Positions 24,629-34,404 of a DNA stretch of 63,125 nucleotides are shown piece by piece (position 1 is the first letter of the stretch; the number at the start of each line of letters is the position of its first letter). The position numbers and the translations under genes were made by a program. A model generated the notes under the pieces. That model did not search any database and had not been told where the DNA came from. It saw only the letters and a list, made by a program, of their open reading frames with translations. The stretch covers positions 1 through 63,125 of the forward strand of contig JAPKBM010000009.1 in assembly GCA_026421205.1 (NCBI GenBank), read 5' to 3'. The DNA is from Planctomycetota bacterium. GTDB taxonomy: Bacteria > Planctomycetota > UBA1135.

Positions 24629-25995
24629 TCTCCTTCGGCGAGGAGAAGCGAAAGAAGTGCGGGCGAGAGACCGGGAAGGAAGTACCCGCGAGCACTTGCG
24701 GGTGCTTTTTGCGGGGCGTCGGGAGAACCGGCAATGTAAACCACGGGGTGGGAATGCTGAATGGCTTCTACCCAGGCGCCCGGAATGTCAGGCAGGCCTT
24801 TGCCAACGCTAGCGCCCCAAAGAATGACGATGGCTTCTGGTAAATCCGCAGGAGGCATTTGGTCTGGACCTGCAATTGCCACGCCGAACTCCTCTAGAAA
24901 GCTGATAGCGTCCGGTGTGCCAGAAAGATTCAAGGCAAGGTCTGGACGAGGGTACCGGCCAGGGGATCCTCCGGTGAGAGGGCGAAAGAGGGACTTCATG
25001 CCACCGCCAAGGACCAAAGGTCTCGGTTTGGCCGGTTCCGTGTCGAGGGCAATACGGAGAAGGTCTTCGACGCGTTGTGCCGATTGGTGTGCGCATTCTT
25101 CCGAGAGGTCTCCCCGTTCCATGGCATCCCGCAGGGTGATGGCGAGGGCAACAGGATCCTCTGGGTAGAGGAGGAGATCCACGCCGGCATGAATGGACTC
25201 TACGGCTAATTCCTCATGGGGCTCCGAGCCATAGCCACTCATCCGAAGGGCATCGGATACGGCTAAACCGTTATAGCCCCAGTCTTTACGGAGAATGTCC
25301 ATTAAGTATTTGGAGCGCGTGGCGGGTTTGGAGGATTCATCCACCAGGGGGAATTCCAAGTGGCCGACCATGATGCTGGGCAAGAGTGGGAGGAGCTCTT
25401 TAAATGGAATCAAGTGATCCCCCGGTTCCTCAAAGGAGACGCCGGGCTCAAGGTGGCTGTCTTGCGGGCAAGCACCGTGACCTGGAAAGTGTTTGGCACA
25501 GGGAATTCCTCCGGCGTCAGTGATCCCTTTGATGAAGGCGCCGGCAATTTCTACTACTTTTTCGGGGTAGGCCCCGAAGGCGCGGTTGGCGATGATCGGT
25601 GAGTTGATAGCGTTGGGGCCTTGACGGTGTAAATCTAGTACTGGCGCGTAAATCCAGCGTACACCAGCAGATGCGGCTTCCGCAGCCGTACGGTGACCCG
25701 CATCGTAGGCAGCCTCGGGACCCAATTGACCAAGAGCCCAGGCATCCGGCAAGGGGGTGAGGCCCCCAAATTGCTGGCCCGCACCCCGCTCCAAGTCGGC
25801 GGCAAAGAGGATGGGGTGGCCAGCCTCGTGCTCTAGGGTTTCATGCAGCCATTCCACGTCCTCTTGATCTCCCCCAAAAATGAGGAAAACCCGAGGGTCA
25901 AATTCACGCAGGCAGCGGAGAGCCTCGGCCAATCCTTCTCCTTTATCGAGACGGATGGCTGGGGCGATGAGACAGTCTGTAATTCGGTAGGGCAC
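24625..25995 (-). CDS. GH3 beta-N-acetylhexosaminidase (NagZ-like)
   Basis: Glycoside hydrolase family 3 enzyme that removes N-acetylglucosamine from muropeptides or chitin oligosaccharides. The NagZ hallmark CAKHFPGHGACPQDSH is present, with the flexible-loop Asp/His dyad and ADLERGAGQQFGG upstream. The catalytic Asp is in LAVSDALRMSGYG. Beyond the TIM barrel (about 1-310) there is an extra C-terminal alpha/beta domain (about 320-456), longer than cytosolic NagZ. No signal peptide is seen. The start is uncertain: a GTG at 25995 gives 456 residues and best fits the fold. ATG starts at 26079 or 26154 would overlap the divergent isoaspartyl peptidase gene. Its stop overlaps the start of the symporter gene. 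Confidence 0.88.
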   Translation of the reverse strand: MPYRITDCLIAPAIRLDKGEGLAEALRCLREFDPRVFLIFGGDQEDVEWLHETLEHEAGHPILFAADLERGAGQQFGGLTPLPDAWALGQLGPEAAYDAGHRTAAEAASAGVRWIYAPVLDLHRQGPNAINSPIIANRAFGAYPEKVVEIAGAFIKGITDAGGIPCAKHFPGHGACPQDSHLEPGVSFEEPGDHLIPFKELLPLLPSIMVGHLEFPLVDESSKPATRSKYLMDILRKDWGYNGLAVSDALRMSGYGSEPHEELAVESIHAGVDLLLYPEDPVALAITLRDAMERGDLSEECAHQSAQRVEDLLRIALDTEPAKPRPLVLGGGMKSLFRPLTGGSPGRYPRPDLALNLSGTPDAISFLEEFGVAIAGPDQMPPADLPEAIVILWGASVGKGLPDIPGAWVEAIQHSHPVVYIAGSPDAPQKAPASARGYFLPGLSPALLSLLLAEGE

Positions 25996-26054
25996 GGCAA
26001 GTTCCTTGGATATAGAGATTAGGTTTCTTTGGGCGACCTGTCGAGTTCCTTCGG

Positions 26055-26060
26055 TAGAAT
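26055..26060 (+). promoter_or_regulatory. Possible -10 box of the isoaspartyl peptidase gene
   Basis: TAGAAT (5 of 6) lies 10 nt before the ATG at 26071, implying a leader of only a few nucleotides. No good -35 is found at 16-18 bp. Confidence 0.3.
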
Positions 26061-26070
26061 TATTCTGTCT

Positions 26071-26946
26071 ATGAGTCATCCTCTCCTTCTCGTCCACGGT
26101 GGCGCAGGCAATGTGCCAGCCTCCTCTCAAGAGGCCCACCGTCTTGGTTGCCAAGAAGCGGCAGAAAAAGGAGGGGCTGTATTGGCCGACGGCGGAACTG
26201 CTGTGGAAGCGGTTTGCACTGCAGTTGAGGTGTTGGAAGATAACCCTATTTACAATGCTGGATTGGGTTGTGCGCTGGATATGGAAGGGCGTGTTTCCTT
26301 AGATGTGGCGGTGATGTGTGGTCAAACTCTGGAAGCGGCGGGTTTGGCGGCATTGAGCCCTTTTAAAAATCCCGTGCGCATTGCTCAGCGACTACTCCAT
26401 GAAAAAGAGGTTTTGTTGGCCGGAGAAGAGGCAAGCCGTCGGGCGGAAGCTCTTGGATTTGAGCGCTTGTCCGCGCATGCGCTCATTACGGAAAAGGCCA
26501 TGGCCCAGTGGCGCAAGGTGGTGCGTGATGGTGAGTGCGCCAATTTTGCGGGAGGGACGGTCGGCGCTGTTGCAAGGGATGCCCAAGGTTTTTTGGCGGC
26601 GGCCACGTCTACAGGTGGCACTATGGGGAAGGCTCCAGGCCGTGTGGGAGATTCCCCTTTGATTGGTGCGGGTACTTTTGCTAATGAACACTGCGCAGTT
26701 TCGGCAACCGGTGAGGGGGAAGCCTTTGTGCGGTCGTGTTTTGCGGTGCGAATTGCCGACGCCATCCGCTATGGACAAAAGCCCAGTGAGGCTTTACTTC
26801 ATGTGCTCATGCGCGTTAAAGATCGTTATCACGGCGTAGGTGGCGCCATTGTTTTGACGGCCGACGGCGACCCAATTACAAATCACACCACTCCGGGGAT
26901 GTCGTGCGGTTGGTGGAGCCCTGACGGAAGTGGCTCTTCCATTTAA
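26071..26946 (+). CDS. Isoaspartyl peptidase / type III L-asparaginase (Ntn hydrolase)
   Basis: Enzyme that cleaves beta-aspartyl dipeptides and asparagine after self-processing between Gly and Thr. The 291 residues start LLLVHGGAGN, the family's first strand. The autocleavage site is the GGT of ANFAGGTVGAVARD, with Thr as nucleophile. The later GAGTFANE and STGG(T)MGKAPGRVGDSPL motifs bind the aspartyl group. The start is the ATG at 26071 (MSHPLLLVHGG); an upstream extension in frame is not used. It faces away from the NagZ-like gene and converges on the MltA-like gene, with only 3 bp between stops. Confidence 0.93.
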   Translation: MSHPLLLVHGGAGNVPASSQEAHRLGCQEAAEKGGAVLADGGTAVEAVCTAVEVLEDNPIYNAGLGCALDMEGRVSLDVAVMCGQTLEAAGLAALSPFKNPVRIAQRLLHEKEVLLAGEEASRRAEALGFERLSAHALITEKAMAQWRKVVRDGECANFAGGTVGAVARDAQGFLAAATSTGGTMGKAPGRVGDSPLIGAGTFANEHCAVSATGEGEAFVRSCFAVRIADAIRYGQKPSEALLHVLMRVKDRYHGVGGAIVLTADGDPITNHTTPGMSCGWWSPDGSGSSI

Positions 26947-26949
26947 GGC

Positions 26950-28131
26950 TTACTTCAAAAAGAGGTAATACATCCGGCCTTTTGCAAGGACATGCCCTGC
27001 ACGCGCGGTGGCCTCGGGACCAACGCCTAGAAAGATGTCACAGCGACCCGCACTGAGAATGGCGCCTCCGCGGTCTTGATCCAAAGCGAAAAATCGGGTC
27101 GGGCGCTGAATGAGGTTGCCGGCGTCATCAAAATCAGGCAGACGGACTTCGGCATAAACTAGGGCGGCGCGCGGAAAAACATCTTTGTCCGTGGCCATGG
27201 AGCGCACGGCGGTAACTGGTTGGCCCAAACATCCATAAGGCCCGCCTTCGTACTTTTGAAAAAAGACAAAGGAGGAGTTAATGGGAAGCACGCGGTCGAC
27301 TTCGGCTGGATTTTCTTTGAAGTAGCGCCGTAAACGCGTGAGAGAGAGTTCGGACTTTCCAATCTTTCCGGTTTCAATGAGGTATTTCCCAACGCTTTTG
27401 TAGTCATGCCCGTTTTTTCCGGCGTAACCAATTTCCATGCGCTTCCCATCGGGCAATTCAATGAGGGCGGAGCCTTGGACATGTGCAATAAAAGCGTCAT
27501 AAGCGTCATCAAGCCAAACAATTTCCGAACCCGTCAAGTGACCGTTTTCCATAAGTTCGGCGCGCGTGAAATAAGGCACAATGCCCGATGAAGTCCGTCG
27601 GCCTAAGGTGGCACCGTCCTTTCCCTTTACAAGATCCGATGGCTTGGAGTAAAGCGGAAATTGAAAGCGGTCGGTGCGTGTGAGATTGCCCTTCAAGATG
27701 GGTGTGCAGTATCCCGTGAAGAGAACGTCTCCTGTGTTGGACCGACCACGGGCCATCCAGACTTGAAACTCACTCTTGAGAGAGTCCAAAAAGTGCTGAG
27801 GGTTGATGCAGGTGTCAAGAAGATCTTGGAATCGGCCAAGGGAGGCCACCATTTTTTCATGCGTGATGGGGCCATAGGGGAAGAAGGTTTTGGAGGATGG
27901 TTTGGCTAAGTAATCCAAACTGTATTGAACGGCTTGGTGCAGTTCCTTTCGTTGGGCCCAGCCGATAGAAAAATCAGGCCAGGGCTGCCCGTCTTGGAGC
28001 AGTTCCAGGCCAAGTTCGCCTTCGGCCAATTCCATGGCATAGGCATCGCCTGGATTCACGTCTTCTACGGGGGTCCCAGCACACGCAAGCGTGAAAAAAG
28101 GAAGAAGGAGGGCAAGGCGAAGGGGCACCAT
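26950..28131 (-). CDS. mltA: MltA-type membrane-bound lytic transglycosylase
   Basis: Peptidoglycan-cleaving lytic transglycosylase, 393 residues. The N-terminus is a lipoprotein signal (LALLLPFFTLACAG, lipid cysteine in TLAC). The MltA domain covers about 100-290, including LFTGYCTPILKG and VPYFTRAELMENG. The 3D domain with catalytic Asp follows at about 295-390 (FALDQDRGGAIL, then AGRCDIFLGVG and AGHVLAKGRMYYL). The protein is probably anchored in the outer membrane, or its equivalent, facing the cell wall. The upstream gene on the opposite strand (esterase) starts 60 bp away. Good evidence that this lineage keeps peptidoglycan remodelling enzymes. Confidence 0.93.
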   Translation of the reverse strand: MVPLRLALLLPFFTLACAGTPVEDVNPGDAYAMELAEGELGLELLQDGQPWPDFSIGWAQRKELHQAVQYSLDYLAKPSSKTFFPYGPITHEKMVASLGRFQDLLDTCINPQHFLDSLKSEFQVWMARGRSNTGDVLFTGYCTPILKGNLTRTDRFQFPLYSKPSDLVKGKDGATLGRRTSSGIVPYFTRAELMENGHLTGSEIVWLDDAYDAFIAHVQGSALIELPDGKRMEIGYAGKNGHDYKSVGKYLIETGKIGKSELSLTRLRRYFKENPAEVDRVLPINSSFVFFQKYEGGPYGCLGQPVTAVRSMATDKDVFPRAALVYAEVRLPDFDDAGNLIQRPTRFFALDQDRGGAILSAGRCDIFLGVGPEATARAGHVLAKGRMYYLFLK

Positions 28132-28191
28132 GGGCTAAGGCTATGCTCTAGGGCATGGAAGATTCAAGGAGACAAGCGGTAAACTGAGGCA

Positions 28192-29202
28192 ATGAAACTG
28201 GAGTACTCACGAGAACTGACCGGCGGCGCTCAAGTCACCACGCTTCTATTGCAAAGTCAGGCCTTGCAGGGCAACGCATTGGGGGACCCCACAGAGCGAT
28301 CTCACCCAGTCTTAATTCCTGCAGGGGAGACGCAGGGGCTTCCTCTAGTTTTTGTTTTGGGTGGCTACACGAGTTTCGGCCATAAGCATCTTAATAAAGG
28401 GTCTTTGTGGGAAGAAACCTTGGTGGAGCGGTTGGGGCGCTTGATGGCTGTCGACGCCATCCCTTCTGCAGTTTTTGTTTGGCCTTCTTGCGAAACGCGT
28501 TTGGGCGGTTCTCAATTCATGAATTCTATCGGTACGGGGAATTATGAAGATATGTTGGTGAAGGAGCTTCTCCCTGCCGTAGAGAAAAAATGGTCTTGTG
28601 GGGGTGAAGGCAATCGCGTGGTCGTCGGAAAATCAAGCGGGGGTTTTGGTGCTCTTACTTTAGTGATGAGAAATCCCGGCCTCTTCCGTGCGGCAGCCAG
28701 TCATTGTGGGGATATGGCTTTTGATGTGAGCCAGCGGCGTGGTTTTCCCGAAGCACTGACGTGTTGGAAGAAATATGGGGGTCCGTCCGCATTTTTGAAA
28801 GCTCTTCCACAACTGGCCTTTAATTTTTCTGTGCATGCTGGCGTCGAGGTCATCGCCATGTCTACGTGCTATTCACCTAATTTGAATTCTGAGTTGGGTT
28901 GTGACTTGCCCGTGGATCCAGAAACAGGAGTCGTAGACGAAGAGGTGTTCTCACGGTGGCTCAAGCATGACCCTGTTCAATTGATTCAACAGCCAGAGTC
29001 AGCCGATGGCCTCCGTCGGCTGGATGCACTTTACTTAGATGCGGGTGAATCCGACGAGTTTGCTTTACAGTGGGGCCTGCGGCGGTTTTTAATTCCGCTG
29101 AAGGAGGCGGAGATTGAAGCGCGCGTTGATTTTTTTGACGGAGGACATTTCCATACGGATGCACGCTATGAAGTTAGTCTTCCTTTTGTTCTTGCGCGCT
29201 AG
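28192..29202 (+). CDS. Putative esterase (alpha/beta hydrolase, esterase D type)
   Basis: Cytosolic alpha/beta hydrolase of 336 residues. The oxyanion and nucleophile region is LVFVLGGYTSFG then VVVGKSSGGFGALTLVM with the nucleophile Ser. The catalytic Asp is probably in LYLDAGESDEF and the His in DGGHFHTD near the end. This matches putative esterases of the FGH/esterase D superfamily. The C-terminal part (about 200-250) has an insert. The ATG at 28192 is 6 nt from a TAAACT box. The 3' end overlaps the convergent BaiN-like gene by 29 bp. Confidence 0.85.
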   Translation: MKLEYSRELTGGAQVTTLLLQSQALQGNALGDPTERSHPVLIPAGETQGLPLVFVLGGYTSFGHKHLNKGSLWEETLVERLGRLMAVDAIPSAVFVWPSCETRLGGSQFMNSIGTGNYEDMLVKELLPAVEKKWSCGGEGNRVVVGKSSGGFGALTLVMRNPGLFRAAASHCGDMAFDVSQRRGFPEALTCWKKYGGPSAFLKALPQLAFNFSVHAGVEVIAMSTCYSPNLNSELGCDLPVDPETGVVDEEVFSRWLKHDPVQLIQQPESADGLRRLDALYLDAGESDEFALQWGLRRFLIPLKEAEIEARVDFFDGGHFHTDARYEVSLPFVLAR

Positions 29203-30349
29203 CCGTTCCGGCAAGCCGGGCACTGACCCAGGCCCATAGGAAGTTGTAGCCACCCAGCCGTCCGGTGCAATCAAGGATTTCACCGCAGAGGAAGAGATTT
29301 GGTTGACATCGGCTCTCGAAAGAGGCTGGGTTCACTTCTGAAAGTGGGATACCTCCCCCGGTGACTTCCGCAGCATTCCATCCGGCATCGGCAGTGATGT
29401 TGAGAGGGCATTCCGTGATTTTCCGAATGAGTTCTTTGCGCCGAACCTTGTCAAGTTGAGCAAGGTTTAAATCTGGCGGGATGGCCACGCGTCGGAGCAA
29501 TGTCTTCGCCAAGCGCCGGGGGAGGTGTTCTTGGAGGAGAGGGGTGATTGTTCCGGATTCATGGAGAAGAAGTTTTTCCCATTCGGCAGCATTTTTTTCC
29601 CCCCAATTTACAAATAATTCCGCTTGCTCTCTTGTGACCCAATGACTCGCATCCAAGATGGCGGGGCCGCTGAATCCTTTATGGGTAAAGAGAAGGTCTC
29701 TTCGCCCTTGGTCTAATATTTTCCCTTGAGGTGTGCGGGCCTGCCATTGCACGGGAAGCGAGAGTCCGCTCAAACTCTGGAAATCTGCTTCTTGGTTCCA
29801 AAGAGGGACAAGGGCCGGGTAAGGGGTAACCAGTGAATGTCCGAGGTCTTTACATAGCCCGTAGCCTTTGCCGTCACTTCCCGTTTTTGGCACACTACGC
29901 CCGCCGGTTGCCAGAATAACCGCACCTTTTTCAAGATACGGAGAGAGGTCTTCTACGCGGAAACTCTGTTTCAGAATCACGCCGGCTTCGATTGCCGAGT
30001 TAAGAAGCGCATCTCGGATTTCGCGCGACTTCCCTGACTTCGGGAAAACCTTTCCATCCTCTTCGTCGATGAGAGGAATGGAAAGGTCGTCTTCAAAAAA
30101 TTGTCGTATGTCAGCAAGAGACCAGCTTTTAAACCAGCGCTTGACGAGGTTTTTGGACCCTTGCGTATGAAAATCTTTGACTGAGGACTGCTGGGGGAGC
30201 ACGTTGCATCGGCCCCCTCCACTCACTAAGATTTTTTTCCCTGGAGTGGTACTCCCTTCGAAGAGGGTGACAGAAGCGCCTCCTTTGGCAGCCCAGTATG
30301 CCGCCATGATGCCGGCTGCACCCGCGCCAATGACGGTGACGGATTTCAT
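29174..30349 (-). CDS. HI0933/BaiN-family FAD-dependent oxidoreductase
   Basis: Flavoprotein of 391 residues. The Rossmann FAD-binding start is VTVIGAGAAGIMAAYWAAKGG with the acidic end of strand 2 in VTLFEGSTTPGKKI, followed by SGGGRCN. A second NAD(P)-like region has ILATGGRSVPKTGSDG, and the C-terminal FLCGEILDCTGRLGGYN completes the family signature. The start is ATG at 30349 (MKSVTVIG), in an ATGA overlap with bioA, so the gene sits at the end of the biotin operon. Known members reduce quinones or bile acid intermediates; the substrate here is unknown. Its link to biotin synthesis is positional only. Confidence 0.9.
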   Translation of the reverse strand: MKSVTVIGAGAAGIMAAYWAAKGGASVTLFEGSTTPGKKILVSGGGRCNVLPQQSSVKDFHTQGSKNLVKRWFKSWSLADIRQFFEDDLSIPLIDEEDGKVFPKSGKSREIRDALLNSAIEAGVILKQSFRVEDLSPYLEKGAVILATGGRSVPKTGSDGKGYGLCKDLGHSLVTPYPALVPLWNQEADFQSLSGLSLPVQWQARTPQGKILDQGRRDLLFTHKGFSGPAILDASHWVTREQAELFVNWGEKNAAEWEKLLLHESGTITPLLQEHLPRRLAKTLLRRVAIPPDLNLAQLDKVRRKELIRKITECPLNITADAGWNAAEVTGGGIPLSEVNPASFESRCQPNLFLCGEILDCTGRLGGYNFLWAWVSARLAGTASAQEQKED

Positions 30350-31638
30350 GGAGTTTTTTGTGGCGAAATGTTTTTTACAGCATGCATCGCCACATCTTTC
30401 ATCGCGTCGGCGATGAGCTTGCATTCCTCCGGCGTTGTGCAAGAGGGTGGAATAGCGTAGAGGACATTTCCAGAAGGGCGCAAGAGGACGTTCGATGCCT
30501 TGCAGGCTGCGCGGAGGGCATCGCCAAGTTTTGCGAAATAACCAGAATCCGGCGCAGAGATTTCAAGGGCAACAATGCCACCGAGTCGGCGAAGGTCCGC
30601 GACGCAGATTTCTTTTGCAAAGTTGACGAGATGGTTTTCGATGCACGCACCGATGGCGTCCAATTTTCTTGGCGTATTTTCTTCTTTGAGAATTTCTAAG
30701 GATGCACAGCCTGCGGCACAAGCAATGGGGTTTGCGGTGAAGGTGTGGCCGTGGAAAAATGTGCTTGCGCGGTCGTCGGAGAGAAAAGATTCGTAAATCT
30801 CTTCGGTCGCCAACGTGGCGGCAAGGGGAAGCACTCCCCCAGAAAGACCTTTGGCAAGGCAAAGGAGGTCGGGTGTGATGCTGGCTTGATCACAAGCGAA
30901 AACAGTTCCGGTTCGTCCAAATCCTGTGGCGACTTCGTCAGCAATAAGGAAGACGCCGTGTTCGGTGCAAAGCTTTCGTGCCTCTTTAAGAAACGACGGC
31001 GGGTGCATCACCATGCCAGCAGCGCCCTGGATGAGGGGCTCCACGATGAATCCCGCAACCTTGCCGGCGTGCGCTTCCAATGTTTGACGTAGTGAGTCCG
31101 CGTTAGGGGAAACGCGCTCTACTTGAAAAAGGAGCTGGGCAAGGTCCTGAAAAAACGGTTGTGGATCACTGACGGACATGGCACCGACCGTGTCTCCGTG
31201 ATAACTGCCATGAAGTGCAAGGAAAATGTTCCGCCCTTTTTTACCTTGGCGAAGGTGGGTGAGGTATGCCGCTTTGAGGGCAACTTCCACCGAAGTTGCG
31301 CCGCTGTCAGAGTAGAAAACTTTAGAGAGCCCCTGCGGCGCAAGCTCCAAGAGACCTTCTGCGAGTTTCACGGCGGGCTCATGAGTGCATCCTGCAAAGA
31401 GAACGTGGTCAAGTTTTTCAGCTTGCTGTTGAATGGCACTCACGATTTTTGGGTGTGCATGACCATGAAGAATGGCCCACCAAGAAGAAATCGCATCCAA
31501 AACTCGTCGCCCGTCGGCAAGTTCCAGCCAAGCACCTGATGCGCGAACTACCGGCAGAGTTTCTCTGTCAAGGGCATGCTGGGTATAAGGGTGCCAGCAA
31601 ACTTCGGCGTCACGGGTTTCCCAAGAGGCTTGATTCAT
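30346..31638 (-). CDS. bioA: Adenosylmethionine-8-amino-7-oxononanoate aminotransferase
   Basis: PLP enzyme converting KAPA to DAPA with SAM as amino donor. The 430 residues show the N-terminal CWHPYTQH, substrate loop SSWWAILHGHAHP, SDSGATSVEVALKAA, the PLP aspartate in VFLIADEVATGFGRTG, and the Schiff-base lysine in LCLAKGLSGGVLPLAA. HGHTFTANPIACAAG follows. The ATG at 31638 overlaps the bioD stop and its own stop overlaps the BaiN-like start, both by 4 bp. Part of the bioB-bioF-bioD-bioA set. Confidence 0.98.
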   Translation of the reverse strand: MNQASWETRDAEVCWHPYTQHALDRETLPVVRASGAWLELADGRRVLDAISSWWAILHGHAHPKIVSAIQQQAEKLDHVLFAGCTHEPAVKLAEGLLELAPQGLSKVFYSDSGATSVEVALKAAYLTHLRQGKKGRNIFLALHGSYHGDTVGAMSVSDPQPFFQDLAQLLFQVERVSPNADSLRQTLEAHAGKVAGFIVEPLIQGAAGMVMHPPSFLKEARKLCTEHGVFLIADEVATGFGRTGTVFACDQASITPDLLCLAKGLSGGVLPLAATLATEEIYESFLSDDRASTFFHGHTFTANPIACAAGCASLEILKEENTPRKLDAIGACIENHLVNFAKEICVADLRRLGGIVALEISAPDSGYFAKLGDALRAACKASNVLLRPSGNVLYAIPPSCTTPEECKLIADAMKDVAMHAVKNISPQKTP

Positions 31639-32291
31639 GAGATGAGTTGACCGAAGTCATGGACGCCGAGGGCAAGGTCTAATGCAGCCGGTGTCAGTTC
31701 TTTGAACCAGGGGAAATCCAAAATGGGTATGTTGGGTAGGCGGTTTTCTAAAGAGTGCACATTGTCCAGATGGGGTTCTCCGAATAAAACAACGCCATTG
31801 AGGGGGATGCCTCTGCGCTCGAGGGCCTCAGCAGTAAGTAATGTGTGGTTAAGAGTGCCCAACCCACTCCGCGCAGCCAAAACGACAGGTGCATGCAGTT
31901 GTTGCAAGATATCAATCTGTTCTTCCTCTTCATTCAGGGGAACCCGAAGTCCTCCGGCTGATTCAATGACCCAAGTTGCCAGGGGTGCTTGCGCTTGTTT
32001 TTTTTGAATGCCGTGGAGAATCTGCTTTGCCGTCACATGCACGCCGGCAATCTTTGCCGCTTGATCGATGGATGCAGGGGTAGGCAGGGAAAGAATGGGG
32101 TCGGGCGCCATGGCTTTCGGAATCTCAGCCAGTTTTCGGACCATACTTGTATCCGATTCCGGGCCGGTTTGCATAGGCTTGAGATAGCGTACCTCTTTAT
32201 GGTTGTCGCGGAGATGGCGGAGCAATAAAGCCGAAAGGACTGTTTTCCCAACCTCGGTGTCGGTGCCACAAACAAGAAAGGTAGGGGTCAT
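31635..32291 (-). CDS. bioD: Dethiobiotin synthetase
   Basis: ATP-dependent carboxylase forming the ureido ring of dethiobiotin. The 218 residues begin FLVCGTDTEVGKTVLSALLLRHL, with the P-loop GTDTEVGKT. YLKPMQTGP (substrate carboxylate binding) and VIESAGGLRVPL (E and G of the acidic motif) are present, and VVLAARSGLGTLNHTLL follows. The ATG at 32291 (MTPTFLVCG) is chosen: it lies in an ATGA overlap with the bioF stop; an upstream in-frame extension runs into bioF. Its stop overlaps the bioA ATG by 4 bp. Confidence 0.97.
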   Translation of the reverse strand: MTPTFLVCGTDTEVGKTVLSALLLRHLRDNHKEVRYLKPMQTGPESDTSMVRKLAEIPKAMAPDPILSLPTPASIDQAAKIAGVHVTAKQILHGIQKKQAQAPLATWVIESAGGLRVPLNEEEEQIDILQQLHAPVVLAARSGLGTLNHTLLTAEALERRGIPLNGVVLFGEPHLDNVHSLENRLPNIPILDFPWFKELTPAALDLALGVHDFGQLIS

Positions 32292-33424
32292 GAAAGGGGG
32301 GCGGTGACTAGGGATTTCCAGATGTCTCCAATGGCCTCGGCCAGTGTAAGGAGTTGTTTTTCTGAGTGATCTTTTTTGCAAACAATTCGGAGCTGGCTAT
32401 CCCCTGTAGGGACCGTGGGCGGCCTCACTGCGCGAATATCAAATCCTTTTTCTTGGAGAGCTTCCGCAAACGACATTGCGGTTTTTTCATCGCCCAGGCG
32501 AATAGGGATAATGGCGCCTTCCCCGCCGACGGGGATTGAGATGGCCTGTAAATGTTTCCTTAAGAAATGGGCTTTCTCGAAGAGCTCCTTTCTCCATTGT
32601 GGATGCTCTTGAAGCAATTGGACGGACTTCAAGAGAGCCCCAGTCGTTGCGGGGGAAGGGGCCGTTGTGAACACAAAGCTTCGCCCGCGATGCAGCAGAA
32701 TATTTTTTATTGCCTGTGTGGTACAAAGTAAAGCGCCGCAAACACCCAGTGCTTTCCCCCCAGTGATTAATTTTGACACACAGCGAGTGTTCTCCGAAAG
32801 TACCGGATAGACACCTGCTGCATGGGCTTCATCAAGAAACACAAAGGCATTTTCTTTTTCAGCAAATGCAATAATCTCAGTAATAGGTGCAAGGTCGGCA
32901 TCCATAGAGAAGACGCGTTCCGTTACGATCCATGCCTGGGTGCCGACCTTCGCCGTTTTTTTCCATTGATCTAGCCGTTCTTGTAGCGAGGCTAGGCTGT
33001 TGTGTTGATAAATGAGGCAGGTGGCTTTTGATAAGCGACAACCGTCAATAATCGATGCGTGATTTCGTTCATCGCTGAGAATGACATCTCCCTCTTCCGG
33101 CAAGGTCGCCAATAAGGCTAGGTTGGCTTGGTAGCCGGACGGGAAGAGCAGGGCGGCTTCCGTCTTTTGCCACTGCGCGGCTTCGGCTTCTAATTGTTCA
33201 TGTAGGTCTAGATTTCCACGAAGAAGTCGGGCCGCTCCAGTTCCTGCCCCATATTTTTCTATTGCTTTTTGGGCAGCCTGAATGACTTCGGGGTGACGGG
33301 AGAGTGAAAAATAATCATTCGTTGTGAAGTCGCGACCCTTTGCTTGGGTCAAAGTGCGCTTCCGTCCCTGTTGCTCCCAATGACAAAGTTCTTCGTTGAG
33401 CCGTGAGTCTAGGGGGTGGCTCAA
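32288..33424 (-). CDS. bioF: 8-amino-7-oxononanoate synthase
   Basis: PLP-dependent enzyme condensing pimeloyl-thioester with alanine to KAPA. The 378 residues show [68 protein letters not shown] (PLP aspartate) and [15 protein letters not shown] with the Schiff-base lysine. The start appears to be TTG at 33424, overlapping the bioB stop as TTGA; the family N-terminus fits from there and no upstream ATG exists in frame. A TTG start within a coupled overlap is plausible when translation depends on the upstream ribosome. Confidence 0.97.
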   Translation of the reverse strand: MSHPLDSRLNEELCHWEQQGRKRTLTQAKGRDFTTNDYFSLSRHPEVIQAAQKAIEKYGAGTGAARLLRGNLDLHEQLEAEAAQWQKTEAALLFPSGYQANLALLATLPEEGDVILSDERNHASIIDGCRLSKATCLIYQHNSLASLQERLDQWKKTAKVGTQAWIVTERVFSMDADLAPITEIIAFAEKENAFVFLDEAHAAGVYPVLSENTRCVSKLITGGKALGVCGALLCTTQAIKNILLHRGRSFVFTTAPSPATTGALLKSVQLLQEHPQWRKELFEKAHFLRKHLQAISIPVGGEGAIIPIRLGDEKTAMSFAEALQEKGFDIRAVRPPTVPTGDSQLRIVCKKDHSEKQLLTLAEAIGDIWKSLVTAPLS

Positions 33425-34395
33425 ACTTGAAGTTCTTTGGGAAGAACTTCGACGGTCTTAATTGGGCTGAGCCCGAGTTTGTCAAAAAGGGCTTGATCAC
33501 TATTTTGGGTGCGGTTTGGAGTTGTGAGCAAACGATCCCCCAAAAATATGGAGTTGGCCCCGGCCAAAAAGCAGAGCGTTTGGGCTTCTTCGGTGAGAGA
33601 TTCTCGTCCTGCGGAAAGTCTGACCCAAGAGGTTGGCATTAATATGCGAGCAACAGAAACGGCGCGGACGAGTTCTTCCCAAGGAAGGGGTTCTGCCTTT
33701 TCCATGGGCGTCCCCACAATAGGAACGAGGACGTTGATAGGGACAGATTCCGGGGGGGGGCTCTGTGACGCCAGTTCCAGCAAGAGCCCAATACGATCCT
33801 CTTGGCTTTCTCCAATGCCTAGAATTCCACCACAACAAAGTTTAAGACCCGCTGCCCGTGCAATGGCCAACGTCACAAGGCGGTCGTCGTAAGTTCGGGT
33901 GGTGATGACTTCGGAGTAGTGCTCTCTGGAAGTATCAAGGTTGTGGTTGTAGTAGTCCAGTCCAGCATTCGCCAAGCGTTGTGCTTGTTCTGGCTTGAGC
34001 ATGCCTAAGGTGGCACAAGTCTCTAAACCCAAGGACTTCACTTGAGCCACCATTTCCAAGACGGCTTCAAAATCTTTTCCGTCACGCACTTCCCTCCACG
34101 CAGCTCCCATGCAAAAACGATCCGCACCGGAGTCCTTTGCTATTTTTGCATTTTTAACTACGGTTTCCGGGTCCATGAGTTTTTCCCGCTCAAGTCCGGA
34201 ATTGTGGTGCGCCGATTGTGAGCAGTAGCCACAGTCTTCCGGGCAGGCCCCTGTCTTAATCGAAAGCAAGCTGGAGCATTGCACCTGAGAGGCATCATTG
34301 TGCTTGCGGTGCACAGAGGCGCTCTCGAAAACCAGGTCCAAAAGAGGGCGCTGATAAAGGTCGGTGACAAGTTCACGGGTAGGGGAAGCCGGCAT
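33421..34395 (-). CDS. bioB: Biotin synthase (radical SAM)
   Basis: Radical SAM enzyme inserting sulfur into dethiobiotin. The 324 residues carry the 4Fe-4S motif C51-x3-C55-x2-C58 in CPEDCGYC, and the N-terminal [25 protein letters not shown] and [15 protein letters not shown] follow, and the C-terminal [19 protein letters not shown] holds the 2Fe-2S region. The ATG at 34395 is 9 bp after the DUF255 gene stop, so the biotin genes may be cotranscribed with it. No BirA-type operator palindrome is visible in that gap. Confidence 0.99.
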   Translation of the reverse strand: MPASPTRELVTDLYQRPLLDLVFESASVHRKHNDASQVQCSSLLSIKTGACPEDCGYCSQSAHHNSGLEREKLMDPETVVKNAKIAKDSGADRFCMGAAWREVRDGKDFEAVLEMVAQVKSLGLETCATLGMLKPEQAQRLANAGLDYYNHNLDTSREHYSEVITTRTYDDRLVTLAIARAAGLKLCCGGILGIGESQEDRIGLLLELASQSPPPESVPINVLVPIVGTPMEKAEPLPWEELVRAVSVARILMPTSWVRLSAGRESLTEEAQTLCFLAGANSIFLGDRLLTTPNRTQNSDQALFDKLGLSPIKTVEVLPKELQV

Positions 34396-34404
34396 CAGGG
34401 AATT

